A program made the position numbers and the translations under genes. The notes beneath the pieces were generated by a model. It was not told where the DNA came from. It worked only from the letters and a program-made list of their open reading frames with translations, and did no database searches. This document shows, piece after piece, positions 9,343-19,025 of a DNA stretch of 64,000 nucleotides (positions are counted from its first letter, which is position 1; the number at the start of each line of letters is the position of its first letter). Source of the DNA: Pseudocitrobacter sp913778145 (GTDB taxonomy: Bacteria; Pseudomonadota; Gammaproteobacteria; Enterobacterales; Enterobacteriaceae); assembly GCA_035726825.1 (NCBI GenBank), contig JALNTX010000009.1, positions 62,001-126,000 of the forward strand, written 5' to 3'.

Positions 9343-9366
9343 AAAAAGCGCCCGCAGGCGCTTTTT
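9343..9366 (-). terminator. Terminator of serS
   Basis: AAAAAGCGCC and GGCGCTTTTT make a perfect 10-bp stem with a CGCA loop, 16 bases past the serS stop. The A-run on the plus strand becomes the U-run of a minus-strand transcript. Confidence 0.88.
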
Positions 9367-9382
9367 ACGTAAGAAAGATTAA

Positions 9383-10675
9383 TCAGCCAATATATTCCAG
9401 GCCGTTCATGTACGGGCGCAGAACTTCCGGCACCTCAATACGACCATCGGCCTGCTGGTAGTTTTCCAGCACCGCAACCAGCGTACGACCGACTGCCAGG
9501 CCGGAGCCGTTCAGGGTGTGCACCAGACGGGTTTTCTTGTCAGATTTGCTGCGGCAGCGAGCCTGCATACGACGCGCCTGGAAATCCCAGACGTTAGAGC
9601 AGGAAGAGATCTCGCGGTAGGTATTCTGCGCCGGAACCCATACTTCCAGGTCATAGGTTTTGCAGGCACCGAAGCCCATATCCCCTGTGCACAGAATAAT
9701 TTTGCGGTAAGGCAGACCCAGCAGTTGCAGCACTTTCTCTGCATGGCCGGTCATCTCTTCCAGCGCCGCCATGGAATCTTCCGGACGAACAACCTGCACC
9801 ATCTCAACTTTGTCGAACTGGTGCATACGGATCAGACCACGGGTATCACGACCGTAAGAACCCGCTTCAGAACGGAAGCACGGCGTATGCGCGGTCATTT
9901 TGATCGGCAGATCGTCTTCGTCGATGATTTCATCGCGTACCAGGTTGGTCAGCGGCACTTCAGCCGTTGGGATCAACGCATAGTTACTGCTGTCTGCTTC
10001 TTCTTCCAGTGGACGCGTATGGAACAGGTCACCGGCAAATTTCGGCAGTTGACCAGTACCGTACAGCGTGTCCTGGTTCACCAGATACGGCACATAGTTC
10101 TCGCTGTAACCGTGCTGTTCGGTGTGCAGATCCAGCATAAACTGAGACAGTGCGCGGTGCATGCGCGCGATTTGGCCTTTCATCACCACAAAGCGGGAAC
10201 CGGTCAGTTTCACTGCCGCCGCGAAATCGAGGCCGCTGTGCATTTCGCCCAGCGTCACGTGGTCGCGGACTTCGAAATCAAACTCGCGCGGCGTACCCCA
10301 GCGGCTGACTTCAACATTGTCGTTTTCGTCTTTACCGACCGGCACGTCGTCGTGCGGGATGTTCGGGATAGTCAGCGCGATATCGCGGATTTCAGCCAGC
10401 AGCACGTCCAGCTCAGATTTCGCAGCATCAAGCTGCTCACCGAGTTTGTTCACTTCCAGGCGTAATGGCTCGATATCTTCCCCGCGCGCTTTCGCCTGGC
10501 CAATGGATTTCGATCGCGAGTTGCGCTCTGCCTGCAGATTTTCAGTTTCTACCTGCAGCACTTTACGACGCTCTTCAAGAGCGCGAAGTTTATCTACATC
10601 CAGCTTAAAGCCCCGGCGTGCCAGTTTTTCTGCGACTGCGTCTGGCTCGGTACGCAGCAGATTGGGATCGAGCAT
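9383..10675 (-). CDS. serS: Seryl-tRNA synthetase
   Basis: Class II aminoacyl-tRNA synthetase charging tRNA-Ser and tRNA-Sec. Residues 1-110 form the long antiparallel coiled-coil arm that grips the tRNA variable arm (EERRKVLQVETENLQAER). The catalytic domain holds motif 2 (PCFRSEAGSYGRDTRGLIRMHQ starts near residue 265; first 20 residues are typical) and motif 3 (NGSGLAVGRTL). 430 residues, as in E. coli. It lies between rarA and dmsABC, with its own terminator downstream. Confidence 0.98.
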   Translation of the reverse strand: MLDPNLLRTEPDAVAEKLARRGFKLDVDKLRALEERRKVLQVETENLQAERNSRSKSIGQAKARGEDIEPLRLEVNKLGEQLDAAKSELDVLLAEIRDIALTIPNIPHDDVPVGKDENDNVEVSRWGTPREFDFEVRDHVTLGEMHSGLDFAAAVKLTGSRFVVMKGQIARMHRALSQFMLDLHTEQHGYSENYVPYLVNQDTLYGTGQLPKFAGDLFHTRPLEEEADSSNYALIPTAEVPLTNLVRDEIIDEDDLPIKMTAHTPCFRSEAGSYGRDTRGLIRMHQFDKVEMVQVVRPEDSMAALEEMTGHAEKVLQLLGLPYRKIILCTGDMGFGACKTYDLEVWVPAQNTYREISSCSNVWDFQARRMQARCRSKSDKKTRLVHTLNGSGLAVGRTLVAVLENYQQADGRIEVPEVLRPYMNGLEYIG

Positions 10676-10710
10676 GCTTATCCTGTGCTTATCGAATTAA
10701 AAAAAGGGAA

Positions 10711-10733
10711 TGCAACCGCAGCCTGCGGTTGCA
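10711..10733 (-). terminator. Hairpin between rarA and serS, probable terminator
   Basis: A perfect 10-bp inverted repeat (TGCAACCGCA and TGCGGTTGCA, 3-base loop). On the minus strand it is followed after TTCCC by seven T. The 5-base gap before the T-run makes it less than ideal. It would end rarA transcripts just before serS, or lie in the serS leader. Confidence 0.5.
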
Positions 10734-10767
10734 AAGATACATTGCCAACATTACCGCAACGCCTGCG

Positions 10768-12111
10768 CTAGCGGTAGCGTTTTGTGCGGCTATTTTGATC
10801 CTGTTCAGCGAGCCAGGCGAGCTTTTCGCCAATCTTGCCTTCAAGGCCACGGTTGGTTGGTCGATAATAGCGCGTTTGTGCCATTTCTTGTGGGAAGTAC
10901 TCTTCTCCGGCAGCATAAGCGTTAGGCTCATCATGGGCGTAGCGATACTCCTGCCCATAGCCCATCTCTTTCATCAGTTTGGTCGGCGCATTGCGCAGGT
11001 GAACCGGCACGTCGTAGTCCGGACGTTCACGCGCATCCGCCATTGCCGCTTTAAATGCGGTGTAGACGGCATTACTTTTTGGCGCACAGGCCAGATACAC
11101 AATCGCCTGAGCAATCGCGCGTTCGCCTTCCGCCGGGCCGACGCGGGTAAAGCAGTCCCATGCGGAGATGGCGACCTGCATCGCGCGCGGGTCGGCGTTA
11201 CCGACATCTTCTGAGGCTATCGCCAGGCAGCGGCGCGCGACGTACAGCGGGTCGCCGCCCGCAGAGATAATACGAGCGTACCAGTAAAGCGCCGCATCCG
11301 GCGCGCTGCCGCGTACCGATTTATGCAGCGCGGAAATCAAATCGTAGAAACGGTCGCCTTTGTTATCGAAGCGGGCACTGCGCTCGCCGGCGATTTCCGT
11401 TAACAGCTCAGGTTTCAGCGTGCGCTTACCGGAATCATCCACTTCGGCCATATCGGCCATCATTTCCAGCGTATTCAGAGCGCGACGCGCATCGCCGTTC
11501 ACCAGCTCAGCAATCGCCCGACGGGTCTCATCCGGCAAGACGATATCCTGGCCGCCGTAGCCGCGGGCTTTATCTTCCATCGCCTGAGTCAGAACGTGTT
11601 CAATATCCTCGGTGGTGAGTGACTTGAGCAGATAGACGCGCGCTCGGGAGAGCAGCGCCGAGTTTAGTTCAAACGAGGGATTTTCAGTTGTCGCGCCGAT
11701 AAAAGTAATGGTGCCGTCTTCAATATGCGGCAGAAAGGCATCCTGCTGGCTTTTATTGAAACGGTGGACTTCATCGACAAACAGAATGGTGCGACGTCCG
11801 GCGTTACGATTCTGCCGGGCGCGTTCAATGGCTTCGCGGATCTCTTTCACCCCGGACGTTACCGCAGAGATGCGTTCAACGTCGGCGCTGGCGTAGCGCG
11901 CAATGACTTCTGCAAGGGTGGTTTTACCGGTGCCCGGCGGCCCCCACAGGATCATCGAATGCAAGTGCCCGGCTTCGATAGCGCGCGGCAGCGGTTTTCC
12001 GGCTGCCAGCAGATGCTGTTGGCCGATGTACTGCGCTAAATTTTCTGGCCGCATACGGGCGGCCAGAGGTTGAAAGGTATTATCTGAAAAGTCGAGCGAC
12101 ATGTTGCTCAC
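10768..12111 (-). CDS. rarA: Replication-associated recombination protein RarA (MgsA)
   Basis: AAA+ ATPase of the clamp-loader family that acts at stalled replication forks. Walker A GPPGTGKT is at residues 57-64 and Walker B LFVDEVHRF near 115; the C-terminal half carries the family's tetramerisation region. 447 residues, same as E. coli. The start lies 9 bases after the lolA stop, giving a lolA-rarA unit. Confidence 0.97.
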   Translation of the reverse strand: MSNMSLDFSDNTFQPLAARMRPENLAQYIGQQHLLAAGKPLPRAIEAGHLHSMILWGPPGTGKTTLAEVIARYASADVERISAVTSGVKEIREAIERARQNRNAGRRTILFVDEVHRFNKSQQDAFLPHIEDGTITFIGATTENPSFELNSALLSRARVYLLKSLTTEDIEHVLTQAMEDKARGYGGQDIVLPDETRRAIAELVNGDARRALNTLEMMADMAEVDDSGKRTLKPELLTEIAGERSARFDNKGDRFYDLISALHKSVRGSAPDAALYWYARIISAGGDPLYVARRCLAIASEDVGNADPRAMQVAISAWDCFTRVGPAEGERAIAQAIVYLACAPKSNAVYTAFKAAMADARERPDYDVPVHLRNAPTKLMKEMGYGQEYRYAHDEPNAYAAGEEYFPQEMAQTRYYRPTNRGLEGKIGEKLAWLAEQDQNSRTKRYR

Positions 12112-12120
12112 GACTTACCT

Positions 12121-12732
12121 CTACTTACGTTGATCGTCCACCGTCACCCCGGCTGGCGGCGTAAAGGTAAACTTAGACGCGTCCACCGCGCCGTTTTGCT
12201 GCGATTTCAGCTGATAGCTGCTGCGCTGGTCGTCCTGTTCAATGGCGCTGAACTGATGGATGGTGCCATCGCGGCCAACGTTAATGGTGAACTGCTTCAG
12301 ATTGCCGTTGCTGCCTTTCGGCGTCAGCATGAAGTCATCGCCGTTCTGCTTGATGTTGTACTGCGCCCAGTCGCTGGACTGGTTACGCGCAATCAGCATA
12401 AACGGCGTGTTGCCGGTCGCATCGCTCAGACGCGTGGCAGTGGCCTGTTCCACAAACGGGTTGTAGAACCACAGGGTTTTACCGTCAGACACCAGGATGC
12501 TTTCATCCGGTTGGGTCATGTGCCAGTTAAACAGATTCGGGCGTTTCACCCACAGATCGCCCTGACCATCCTGCACCGCGTTGCCGCTGCCGTCAGTCAC
12601 TTTCTGCGTGAAGCTCGCGTGGAAACTGCTCACTTTATCCAGACGGCTTTTCAGATCGCTGGCAGCATCTGCCCAGACGCTACTGACAACCAAGCTGGAA
12701 AGTAATGCACACGTGATTGCTGCCTTTTTCAT
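12121..12732 (-). CDS. lolA: Outer-membrane lipoprotein carrier protein LolA
   Basis: Periplasmic chaperone that receives lipoproteins from LolCDE and hands them to LolB. A signal peptide covers residues 1-21 (MKKAAITCALLSSLVVSSVWA), with cleavage before DAASDLKSRL. 203 residues, the usual length. Co-directional with ftsK upstream (121-base gap) and rarA downstream (9 bases). Confidence 0.97.
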   Translation of the reverse strand: MKKAAITCALLSSLVVSSVWADAASDLKSRLDKVSSFHASFTQKVTDGSGNAVQDGQGDLWVKRPNLFNWHMTQPDESILVSDGKTLWFYNPFVEQATATRLSDATGNTPFMLIARNQSSDWAQYNIKQNGDDFMLTPKGSNGNLKQFTINVGRDGTIHQFSAIEQDDQRSSYQLKSQQNGAVDASKFTFTPPAGVTVDDQRK

Positions 12733-12853
12733 CGTTAATCCTTATTAGCATCATGCTCCCGACGGGGAGTCTTCTGTCGCTCACTTTAGGCCTAAGCCCG
12801 ACGAGGCGACAGAAGAAAATACTGAATTTTGACTTATTTACCTGGTTTTACGA

Positions 12854-15800
12854 TCACTCGAACGGCGGTGGCGCAAGCACTTCGCGGTTGCCGTTGTGCC
12901 CTTGCTCGCTGACGATGCCCTGCGCTTCCATCTGCTCGATGATGCGCGCCGCACGGTTATAGCCGATGCGGAACTGGCGCTGTACGCCAGAGATTGAGGC
13001 TTTACGTTTTTGCGTCACAAAGTTCACCGCCTGATCGAATAATGGATCCAGCTCTTCGCCGCCGTCTAAGCCGCCACCGCCGCCTTCGCTTTCGCTGTCA
13101 GAGGTGATGCCGTCAACATACTGCGGACGACCGCGCGCTTTCCAGTCCTGCACCACGGCGTGAACTTCTTCATCGCGCACAAACGCGCCATGGACACGCA
13201 CCGGCGTGCTGGAATTCGGCCCGGAGTAGAGCATGTCGCCCATCCCCAGCAGCGATTCCGCACCGCCCTGGTCGAGGATGGTACGGGAGTCGATTTTACT
13301 CGACACGGTAAACGCGATACGCGTTGGGATGTTCGCTTTAATCAGGCCAGTAATAACGTCTACGGACGGACGCTGGGTCGCCAGCACCAGGTGGATACCG
13401 GCGGCACGCGCTTTCTGTGCCAGACGAGCGATAAGCTCTTCCACTTTTTTACCAACCGTCATCATCAGGTCAGCAAATTCATCCACCAGCACCACGATAT
13501 ACGGCAGTTTTTCCAGCACCGGATGCGTGGCATCCATGCTATCGCCCGGTTTCCAGTATGGGTCTGGAATCGGACGGCCCATGCGTTTCGCTTCGGCAAT
13601 TTTCTCGTTGTAGCCCGCCAGGTTTCGCACGCCCAACGCTGACATCAGCTTGTAGCGACGTTCCATCTCGTTAACGCTCCAGCGCAGGGCGTTGGCCGCG
13701 TCTTTCATGTCGGTGACCACTTCCGTTAACAGATGCGGAATACCTTCATAAACGGAAAGCTCCAGCATTTTCGGGTCGATCATGATGAAACGCACATCTT
13801 CAGGCTGCGCTTTGTAGAGCATACTGAGGATCATGGCGTTCACACCGACAGACTTACCGGAACCGGTGGTACCAGCGACCAGCAGGTGCGGCATTTTCGC
13901 CAGATCCGCCACCACCGGTTCACCGGCGATGTCTTTACCCAGCACCACGGAAAGCGGCGACGGGTTATCGCGGAAACGTGCGCAGTCGAGCACTTCGCGC
14001 AGATACACGGTTTGACGTTTTTTGTTTGGCAGTTCCAGCCCAACGTACGGCTTGCCAGGGATCACTTCCACCACGCGCACGGCGACGGTCGAGAGTGAAC
14101 GGGCGAGGTCGCGCGACAGGTTAGAGATACGCGCCGCTTTCACGCCTGGTGCCAAGTTCAGCTCGAAACGAGTGATGACCGGGCCTGGAGAGTAGTTCAC
14201 CACGTCCGCTTTGATACGGAAATCGGCCAGACGCGCTTCAACCAGACGCGCCATTTGTTCCAGCGCGAAGGTATCCACCGGCTCCACTTCCGTTGGCGGC
14301 GGGGTCAGCAAATCTAATGACGGCAGCGGCGTGGTTGGCTTAAGCGCCGGACGATCGTCACCGTTACGCATCAACAGCGGGTGGATCAGGCTCTCTTTAG
14401 GCTGCGGGGCCGGTTGTTGCGGCTGCTGAACCTGAGGTTGATAGCCCTGCTGCTGTGGCTGCTGCACATGAGGCTGGTAAGCCTGTTGATGCTGCATCGG
14501 CTGCTGTACCTGCGGCTGGTAAGCCTGCTGATGCTGCGGCGGCTGTTGCACCGGTGGCTGCTGATAATGCGGCTGCTGTACCTGAGGCTGCTGCACCTGC
14601 GGTTCCGGCGCTACGCTCGGCGTAAACAGCGGAGCTTTCGGCGTGTCATCAACCAGCGCTTTGGTTGGCGAGAAATCGAAGTCATCCAGCGAGAATGGAT
14701 GTGCCCCCTCAGGTTGTTCGCTGGCATAACGCGACTGCTGGCTGGCGGCAAACTGACGAGCCAGTTCCGCTTCGGCGGCGTCATCCGCGTCGTCTTCATC
14801 ACTTTCAATATGCGCATTATTGCCGTAGCGCTGCTGCTGCGTGGCGGCAAACTGACGCGCTAACGCATCTTGTTGCAGCGCATCGGCTTCATCATCAGTG
14901 AGGTTATCGACGTCAGCATCATGTTGATCGCGTTCTGCGCCACGGGCACGCTCTTCCGCCATGCGCTGTGACGGCAGTTTAATGCCATAAGATGCCAGCT
15001 CGCGGCGCGTAGGCACACGTACGCGATTAGGTCGCGGCAGTTTTGGACCAATGCCCTCTTTCACCTGCGGACGCGGGCCATCAGCCGGGCTGAACAACGG
15101 CGCGGCAGCGGCGGCCGTAGTGGCGACGGCGGCAACGGTGGAGGAAGCCTCACGCACGCTGGCGGCAACAGGCGCGACGGCAGGCGTCGGGTCAATCGCT
15201 GGCGTCACGGCTGGTGCGATATGCTGTTCAACCGGGGCCAGCGGCTCTGGAATTGGTTGATACCAGGCGGCCAGCTGCTCACGCTCACGCGCGCGTTTTT
15301 CTTCCACTTCTTCGAAATAGTAAAGCGGTGGACGCTGATGCGGTTTCGGCTCTTCTTCTGCAACCGGCTCAGGCGCGACAGGCTCCACCTGCGGCTGTTG
15401 GTAAACAGGTTCTGGCGCGTAGGACTGCGGCGGCTCGTACTCTGGCGCCTGTTGATACGGCTGAGGCTGTTGCGGTTGTTCATAAACCGGCTCTGGCGCG
15501 TACGGCTGAGGCTCTTGATACACCGGCTCCGGCACATACTGCTGCGGTTGTTCATAAACCGGCTCAGGCTCATACGCCTGATACTGCTGCGGTTGCTGAT
15601 ACACCGGTTCCTGCACATACGGCTGCGGTTGCTGATACCCCTGCAAAAGCGGGTCATTCTGATAAGGCTGAGGCTGCGCAGGCGGCCAACTTTCTGGCGC
15701 AGGCGCAATAGACGGTTCTAACGGATTTGCGGCAGAAACGGTCTGCCACTCGACGGCAGGCTGCGCTGCGCCATCGACCGCGCTCGGCGCAGTCGTTACC

Positions 15801-16885
15801 GGGTCCGCCGGTGCTGCCCAGGCCTGCGTCGCCGTTGTTGCGGCTGCTGCGGCGGCAATGGGTTCGTTCACGGAATGGCCGTTCAGCAGCGGATCGTATT
15901 CATCGCTTTCGCTTCGCACCGCGCTGGTACCAGAGAACAGCACATCATCGGCATCCGGGCGCAGAGCGGTAGTGCCGGAGAACAGCACATCATCAGGATC
16001 GGCCTGAACGCCACGGGCGCTGTACTGTACCGCCTCTTCCGGGTCGTCCATGCGTTTACCCGAGAAAAGCGCTGCATCGGTTTTGCGCCCCATCGGATTA
16101 GAGAATTTTTCAGCAATACGCTGACGACGAGCCAGCGCGCCTCGAAGAATACGCGCCCGGCGAGACTCACGCTTCGCAACAGGTTCTTCGTCTTCATACT
16201 CTTCGTCATCTTCATACTCTTCTTCGTCCACCCAAGTATCATCCCGGCGCGTACGGTTACTGGCGAAGGTGAGAATGTTGAGGATCCAGCTACCGATTTT
16301 CTCGGCAATGCTAACCCAGGACCAACCGGTAAACAGCGTTAAACCCGCCGCCCAAATACATAACAGCGCGATGGTGCCGCCGCTACTGTGAAGCATCGGT
16401 TGCAGTGCGGTGCTAAGCAGGCTGCCAATCACACCGCCGGAGGCAAAGTACCAGATATCATCGGCGTTAATCGCTGCCAGGCCGCAGGCGGTAAGGATCA
16501 TCGCCAGCACGCCTATCAGACGTAATGAGACAGCGAAATAGTCGATGTATTCGTCGGTAGCGCGGTGTCGCCAGGCAAACCAGCAGCCGCCGACAATTAT
16601 TACCGGAATGGTGTAAGCCATTACGCCGAAAATAAAGAACAGCGTATCAGCAAGCCATGCGCCAGATGCGCCGCACAGATTATGGATAGGTTCATGCCAG
16701 GCTGTTTGCGACCAACTGGGATCGGAAGGATTGAAGCTCAGTAGTGCCGCCATCAACCAGATGGCAAAAAGGGAACATAAGAGGAGTAACGCCTCAAGGA
16801 GTCGGCGTCCACTGCTCAGTTTTGTCAGTTTGACTTCTTTGTCTTCTGTATATTCCTGGCTCAAGAAAGGCTCTCCAGGTGCCAA
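12854..16885 (-). CDS. ftsK: DNA translocase FtsK
   Basis: Division-site DNA pump that clears chromosome termini and activates XerCD at dif. The N-terminal 200 residues have four membrane segments and target the septum. Residues about 200-840 are an acidic, then Pro/Gln-rich linker with degenerate repeats. The RecA-like motor follows, with Walker A GTTGSGKS near residue 1000 and Walker B VVLVDEFADL near 1130. The C-terminal gamma winged helix (about 1275-1343) ends NREVLAPPPFE and reads KOPS. 1343 residues against 1329 in E. coli; the difference most likely falls in the linker. Confidence 0.97.
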   Translation of the reverse strand: MAPGEPFLSQEYTEDKEVKLTKLSSGRRLLEALLLLCSLFAIWLMAALLSFNPSDPSWSQTAWHEPIHNLCGASGAWLADTLFFIFGVMAYTIPVIIVGGCWFAWRHRATDEYIDYFAVSLRLIGVLAMILTACGLAAINADDIWYFASGGVIGSLLSTALQPMLHSSGGTIALLCIWAAGLTLFTGWSWVSIAEKIGSWILNILTFASNRTRRDDTWVDEEEYEDDEEYEDEEPVAKRESRRARILRGALARRQRIAEKFSNPMGRKTDAALFSGKRMDDPEEAVQYSARGVQADPDDVLFSGTTALRPDADDVLFSGTSAVRSESDEYDPLLNGHSVNEPIAAAAAATTATQAWAAPADPVTTAPSAVDGAAQPAVEWQTVSAANPLEPSIAPAPESWPPAQPQPYQNDPLLQGYQQPQPYVQEPVYQQPQQYQAYEPEPVYEQPQQYVPEPVYQEPQPYAPEPVYEQPQQPQPYQQAPEYEPPQSYAPEPVYQQPQVEPVAPEPVAEEEPKPHQRPPLYYFEEVEEKRAREREQLAAWYQPIPEPLAPVEQHIAPAVTPAIDPTPAVAPVAASVREASSTVAAVATTAAAAAPLFSPADGPRPQVKEGIGPKLPRPNRVRVPTRRELASYGIKLPSQRMAEERARGAERDQHDADVDNLTDDEADALQQDALARQFAATQQQRYGNNAHIESDEDDADDAAEAELARQFAASQQSRYASEQPEGAHPFSLDDFDFSPTKALVDDTPKAPLFTPSVAPEPQVQQPQVQQPHYQQPPVQQPPQHQQAYQPQVQQPMQHQQAYQPHVQQPQQQGYQPQVQQPQQPAPQPKESLIHPLLMRNGDDRPALKPTTPLPSLDLLTPPPTEVEPVDTFALEQMARLVEARLADFRIKADVVNYSPGPVITRFELNLAPGVKAARISNLSRDLARSLSTVAVRVVEVIPGKPYVGLELPNKKRQTVYLREVLDCARFRDNPSPLSVVLGKDIAGEPVVADLAKMPHLLVAGTTGSGKSVGVNAMILSMLYKAQPEDVRFIMIDPKMLELSVYEGIPHLLTEVVTDMKDAANALRWSVNEMERRYKLMSALGVRNLAGYNEKIAEAKRMGRPIPDPYWKPGDSMDATHPVLEKLPYIVVLVDEFADLMMTVGKKVEELIARLAQKARAAGIHLVLATQRPSVDVITGLIKANIPTRIAFTVSSKIDSRTILDQGGAESLLGMGDMLYSGPNSSTPVRVHGAFVRDEEVHAVVQDWKARGRPQYVDGITSDSESEGGGGGLDGGEELDPLFDQAVNFVTQKRKASISGVQRQFRIGYNRAARIIEQMEAQGIVSEQGHNGNREVLAPPPFE
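14395..14610 (-). repeat. Gln/Pro-rich repeat block 2 in the FtsK linker
   Basis: DNA encoding degenerate repeats of the type YQPQVQQP, QHQQAYQP and VQQPPQ, about 70 residues of almost only Q, P, Y, H and V. The DNA shows the matching tandem pattern of CTGCTGC and GGCTGGTAAGCCTG. This is a length-variable linker block in the family. Confidence 0.75.
15355..15680 (-). repeat. EPVYxQPQ tandem repeats (block 1) in the FtsK linker
   Basis: At least seven imperfect units of about 9-14 residues (EPVYQQPQQ, EPVYEQPQQ, EPVYQEPQ, EPVYEQPQQ and so on) in the coding strand of ftsK. Tandem units such as GGCTGCTGATAC are visible in the DNA, so replication slippage could change linker length between strains. 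Confidence 0.75.
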
Positions 16886-16890
16886 ATGCT

Positions 16891-16927
16891 AAAACGGACA
16901 ACAGCGCCGGGTCTCCCCGGCACTGTT
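16891..16927 (-). terminator. Terminator of lrp
   Basis: On the minus strand AACAGTGCCGGG and CCCGGCGCTGTT form a 12-bp stem (one G-U) with a GAGA loop, then GTCCGTTTT. It lies between lrp and ftsK. Confidence 0.75.
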
Positions 16928-16984
16928 GCTGTATGGATTAACAGGAGTGTAATCAAACTGAGCTGATTTTGCACCTGTTCCGTA

Positions 16985-17479
16985 TTAGCGAGTCTTAATT
17001 ACCAGACGATTACTCTGCTTAACTTCTTCCATAACAACATAGGTACGGGTGTCGTTCACGCCAGGCAGGCGCAGCAGGGTTTCGCCCAGGAGTTTACGGT
17101 ATGCCGACATATCCGGTACACGGGTTTTCAACAGGTAGTCGAAATCGCCAGAAACCAGATGACACTCTTGAATTTCTTCAAGTTTTTGTACGGCGGCGTT
17201 AAATTGTTCAAACACATCCGGCGCACCACGATTCAGAGTAATCTCAACAAAGACCAGCAGTGACGCGTCCAGATAATGCGGGTTCAGCAGAGCAGTATAG
17301 CCCTGAATGAAGCCCTGACGTTCCAGTCGGCGCACACGCTCAAGGCACGGCGTCGGAGAAAGCCCTACTCGTTTTGAAAGCTCGACGTTGGAAATACGCC
17401 CATCTTTTTGCAGTTCGTTCAGAATATTACGATCGATGCGGTCGAGATCTTTGCCGGGGCGCTTTTTACTATCTACCAT
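16985..17479 (-). CDS. lrp: Leucine-responsive regulatory protein Lrp
   Basis: Global feast/famine regulator of amino-acid metabolism, transport and pili; binds DNA as octamers or hexadecamers, with leucine as effector. Residues 10-60 hold the AsnC-type helix-turn-helix (ISNVELSKRVGLSPTPCLERV) and residues 70-155 the RAM domain. I use the ATG at 17479, giving 164 residues as in E. coli and beginning MVDSKKRPGKD, with a GAGAGA site 9 bases upstream. A longer in-frame start at 17530 adds 17 residues with no family support. Confidence 0.98.
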   Translation of the reverse strand: MVDSKKRPGKDLDRIDRNILNELQKDGRISNVELSKRVGLSPTPCLERVRRLERQGFIQGYTALLNPHYLDASLLVFVEITLNRGAPDVFEQFNAAVQKLEEIQECHLVSGDFDYLLKTRVPDMSAYRKLLGETLLRLPGVNDTRTYVVMEEVKQSNRLVIKTR

Positions 17480-18028
17480 TATTATTGTCTCTCTGTATTC
17501 CTTCCCTACTCCTGTCTTGACCCTGTGCACTTCACTGTTCAGAGCCTGAACCCGTTGTCCACGCGCAATCTATTCATTGACCGCGCATAACCCAGGGGTA
17601 CGTGTATGAGAAGCCCGGTGCCATATAGCAACCGCTGACATCACGTATGATGTCTGTCCACACCATACGTAGATTTCAGCGAGCCGGGTAAAAATGGTGT
17701 TTCAGTGCATTAAAATTCGTAACACTGCCAACACTGCTTTTCTTCTTCCTTGAATGTTTTCGCAAAAGCACAGGGGATTGTCAAAGCAAAACATCGTTTT
17801 TTAGTACAACATGCCGGATATTCATTATCAGTGGGGCAAAATTGATAGCAAATCGTCTTATAATTGGGCGACTCACAGTAGGAATAGTTATATTTCGTGT
17901 AGCAAAAATAATCAATTCATCGGTTCTTGCTATTGCACATATCGTTAACAAAATCGCTCTGCCCTTTTTTTACGCCAACAAATTCCCTACAATCCTGCCC
18001 AATGTCTGCCAACAATTATGGGGATCTC
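17480..18028. promoter_or_regulatory. Divergent lrp-trxB intergenic region
   Basis: 549 bases without a gene between two divergent starts. It must hold the promoters of both genes; E. coli lrp has a long untranslated leader and is autoregulated. An inverted repeat, ACGTATG at 17643 and CATACGT at 17664 (14-base loop), is the clearest structure in the lrp leader. AT-rich stretches at 17800-17960 fit Lrp or H-NS binding, but no site could be assigned. Confidence 0.5.
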
Positions 18029-18997
18029 ATGGGCACGGCCAAACACAGTAAGCTGCTTATCCTTGGTTCTGGACCTGCGGGATACACCGCAGCGGTCTAT
18101 GCCGCACGCGCAAACCTGCATCCGGTATTGATTACCGGCATGGAAAAAGGCGGTCAGCTGACCACCACCACAGAAGTGGAAAACTGGCCTGGCGATCCAA
18201 ACGACCTGACCGGGCCGCTGCTGATGGAACGCATGCACGAGCATGCGACGAAATTCGAAACCGAAATTCTGTTCGATCACATCACCAGCGTGGATTTACA
18301 AAATCGTCCGTTCCGCCTGATTGGCGACAGCGGCGAATACACCTGTGATGCGTTAATCATTGCCACAGGTGCGTCTGCGCGCTATCTGGGTCTGCCTTCC
18401 GAAGAGGCGTTCAAAGGCCGCGGAGTTTCCGCCTGCGCCACCTGCGACGGTTTCTTCTATCGCAACCAGAAAGTCGCGGTCATCGGCGGGGGCAATACTG
18501 CGGTTGAAGAAGCACTGTACCTCTCTAACATCGCCGCTGAAGTGCACCTGATTCACCGTCGCGACAGCTTCCGCGCGGAAAAAATTCTGATTAAACGTCT
18601 GATGGATAAAGTGGAAAGCGGCAACATCGTGCTGCACACTCACCGTACGCTCGAAGAAGTGACGGGCGATCAGATGGGCGTGAGCGGTCTGCGTCTGCGC
18701 GATACGCAAAACAGCGATAACATTGAGACGCTGGACGTTGCGGGTCTGTTTGTCGCCATCGGTCACAGCCCGAATACGGCTATCTTTGAAGGTCAGCTGG
18801 AGCTGGAAAACGGCTACATCAAAGTGCAGTCCGGAATTCACGGCAACGCGACCCAAACCAGCATCCCTGGCGTTTTCGCCGCGGGCGATGTTATGGACCA
18901 CATCTACCGTCAGGCCATAACCTCCGCAGGTACCGGCTGTATGGCGGCGCTGGATGCAGAGCGTTATCTCGACGGCTTGGCTGACGCGTGTAAATAA
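18029..18997 (+). CDS. trxB: Thioredoxin reductase
   Basis: FAD flavoenzyme reducing thioredoxin with NADPH. FAD motif GSGPAG is near residue 14, the redox CATC motif near residue 136, NADPH motif GGGNTA near 152, and the C-terminal FAD contact GVFAAGDV near 280. The ATG at 18029 (site GGGGATCTC) gives 322 residues beginning MGTAKHSKLL, as in E. coli; upstream in-frame starts at 18002 and 17927 only add non-conserved residues. The C-terminus reads LADACK where E. coli has LADAK, an inserted Cys. Confidence 0.98.
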   Translation: MGTAKHSKLLILGSGPAGYTAAVYAARANLHPVLITGMEKGGQLTTTTEVENWPGDPNDLTGPLLMERMHEHATKFETEILFDHITSVDLQNRPFRLIGDSGEYTCDALIIATGASARYLGLPSEEAFKGRGVSACATCDGFFYRNQKVAVIGGGNTAVEEALYLSNIAAEVHLIHRRDSFRAEKILIKRLMDKVESGNIVLHTHRTLEEVTGDQMGVSGLRLRDTQNSDNIETLDVAGLFVAIGHSPNTAIFEGQLELENGYIKVQSGIHGNATQTSIPGVFAAGDVMDHIYRQAITSAGTGCMAALDAERYLDGLADACK

Positions 18998-19025
18998 TCT
19001 TTACAAGTCAGTAACAAAGGTAAAT

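Noticed and set aside
9518..10465. 315-codon plus-strand open frame opposite serS
   Set aside because: Antisense shadow; the protein has no recognisable motif and serS is complete on the minus strand.
17480..17530. Longer Lrp with 17 extra N-terminal residues
   Set aside because: The downstream ATG has the ribosome site and the exact family N-terminus.
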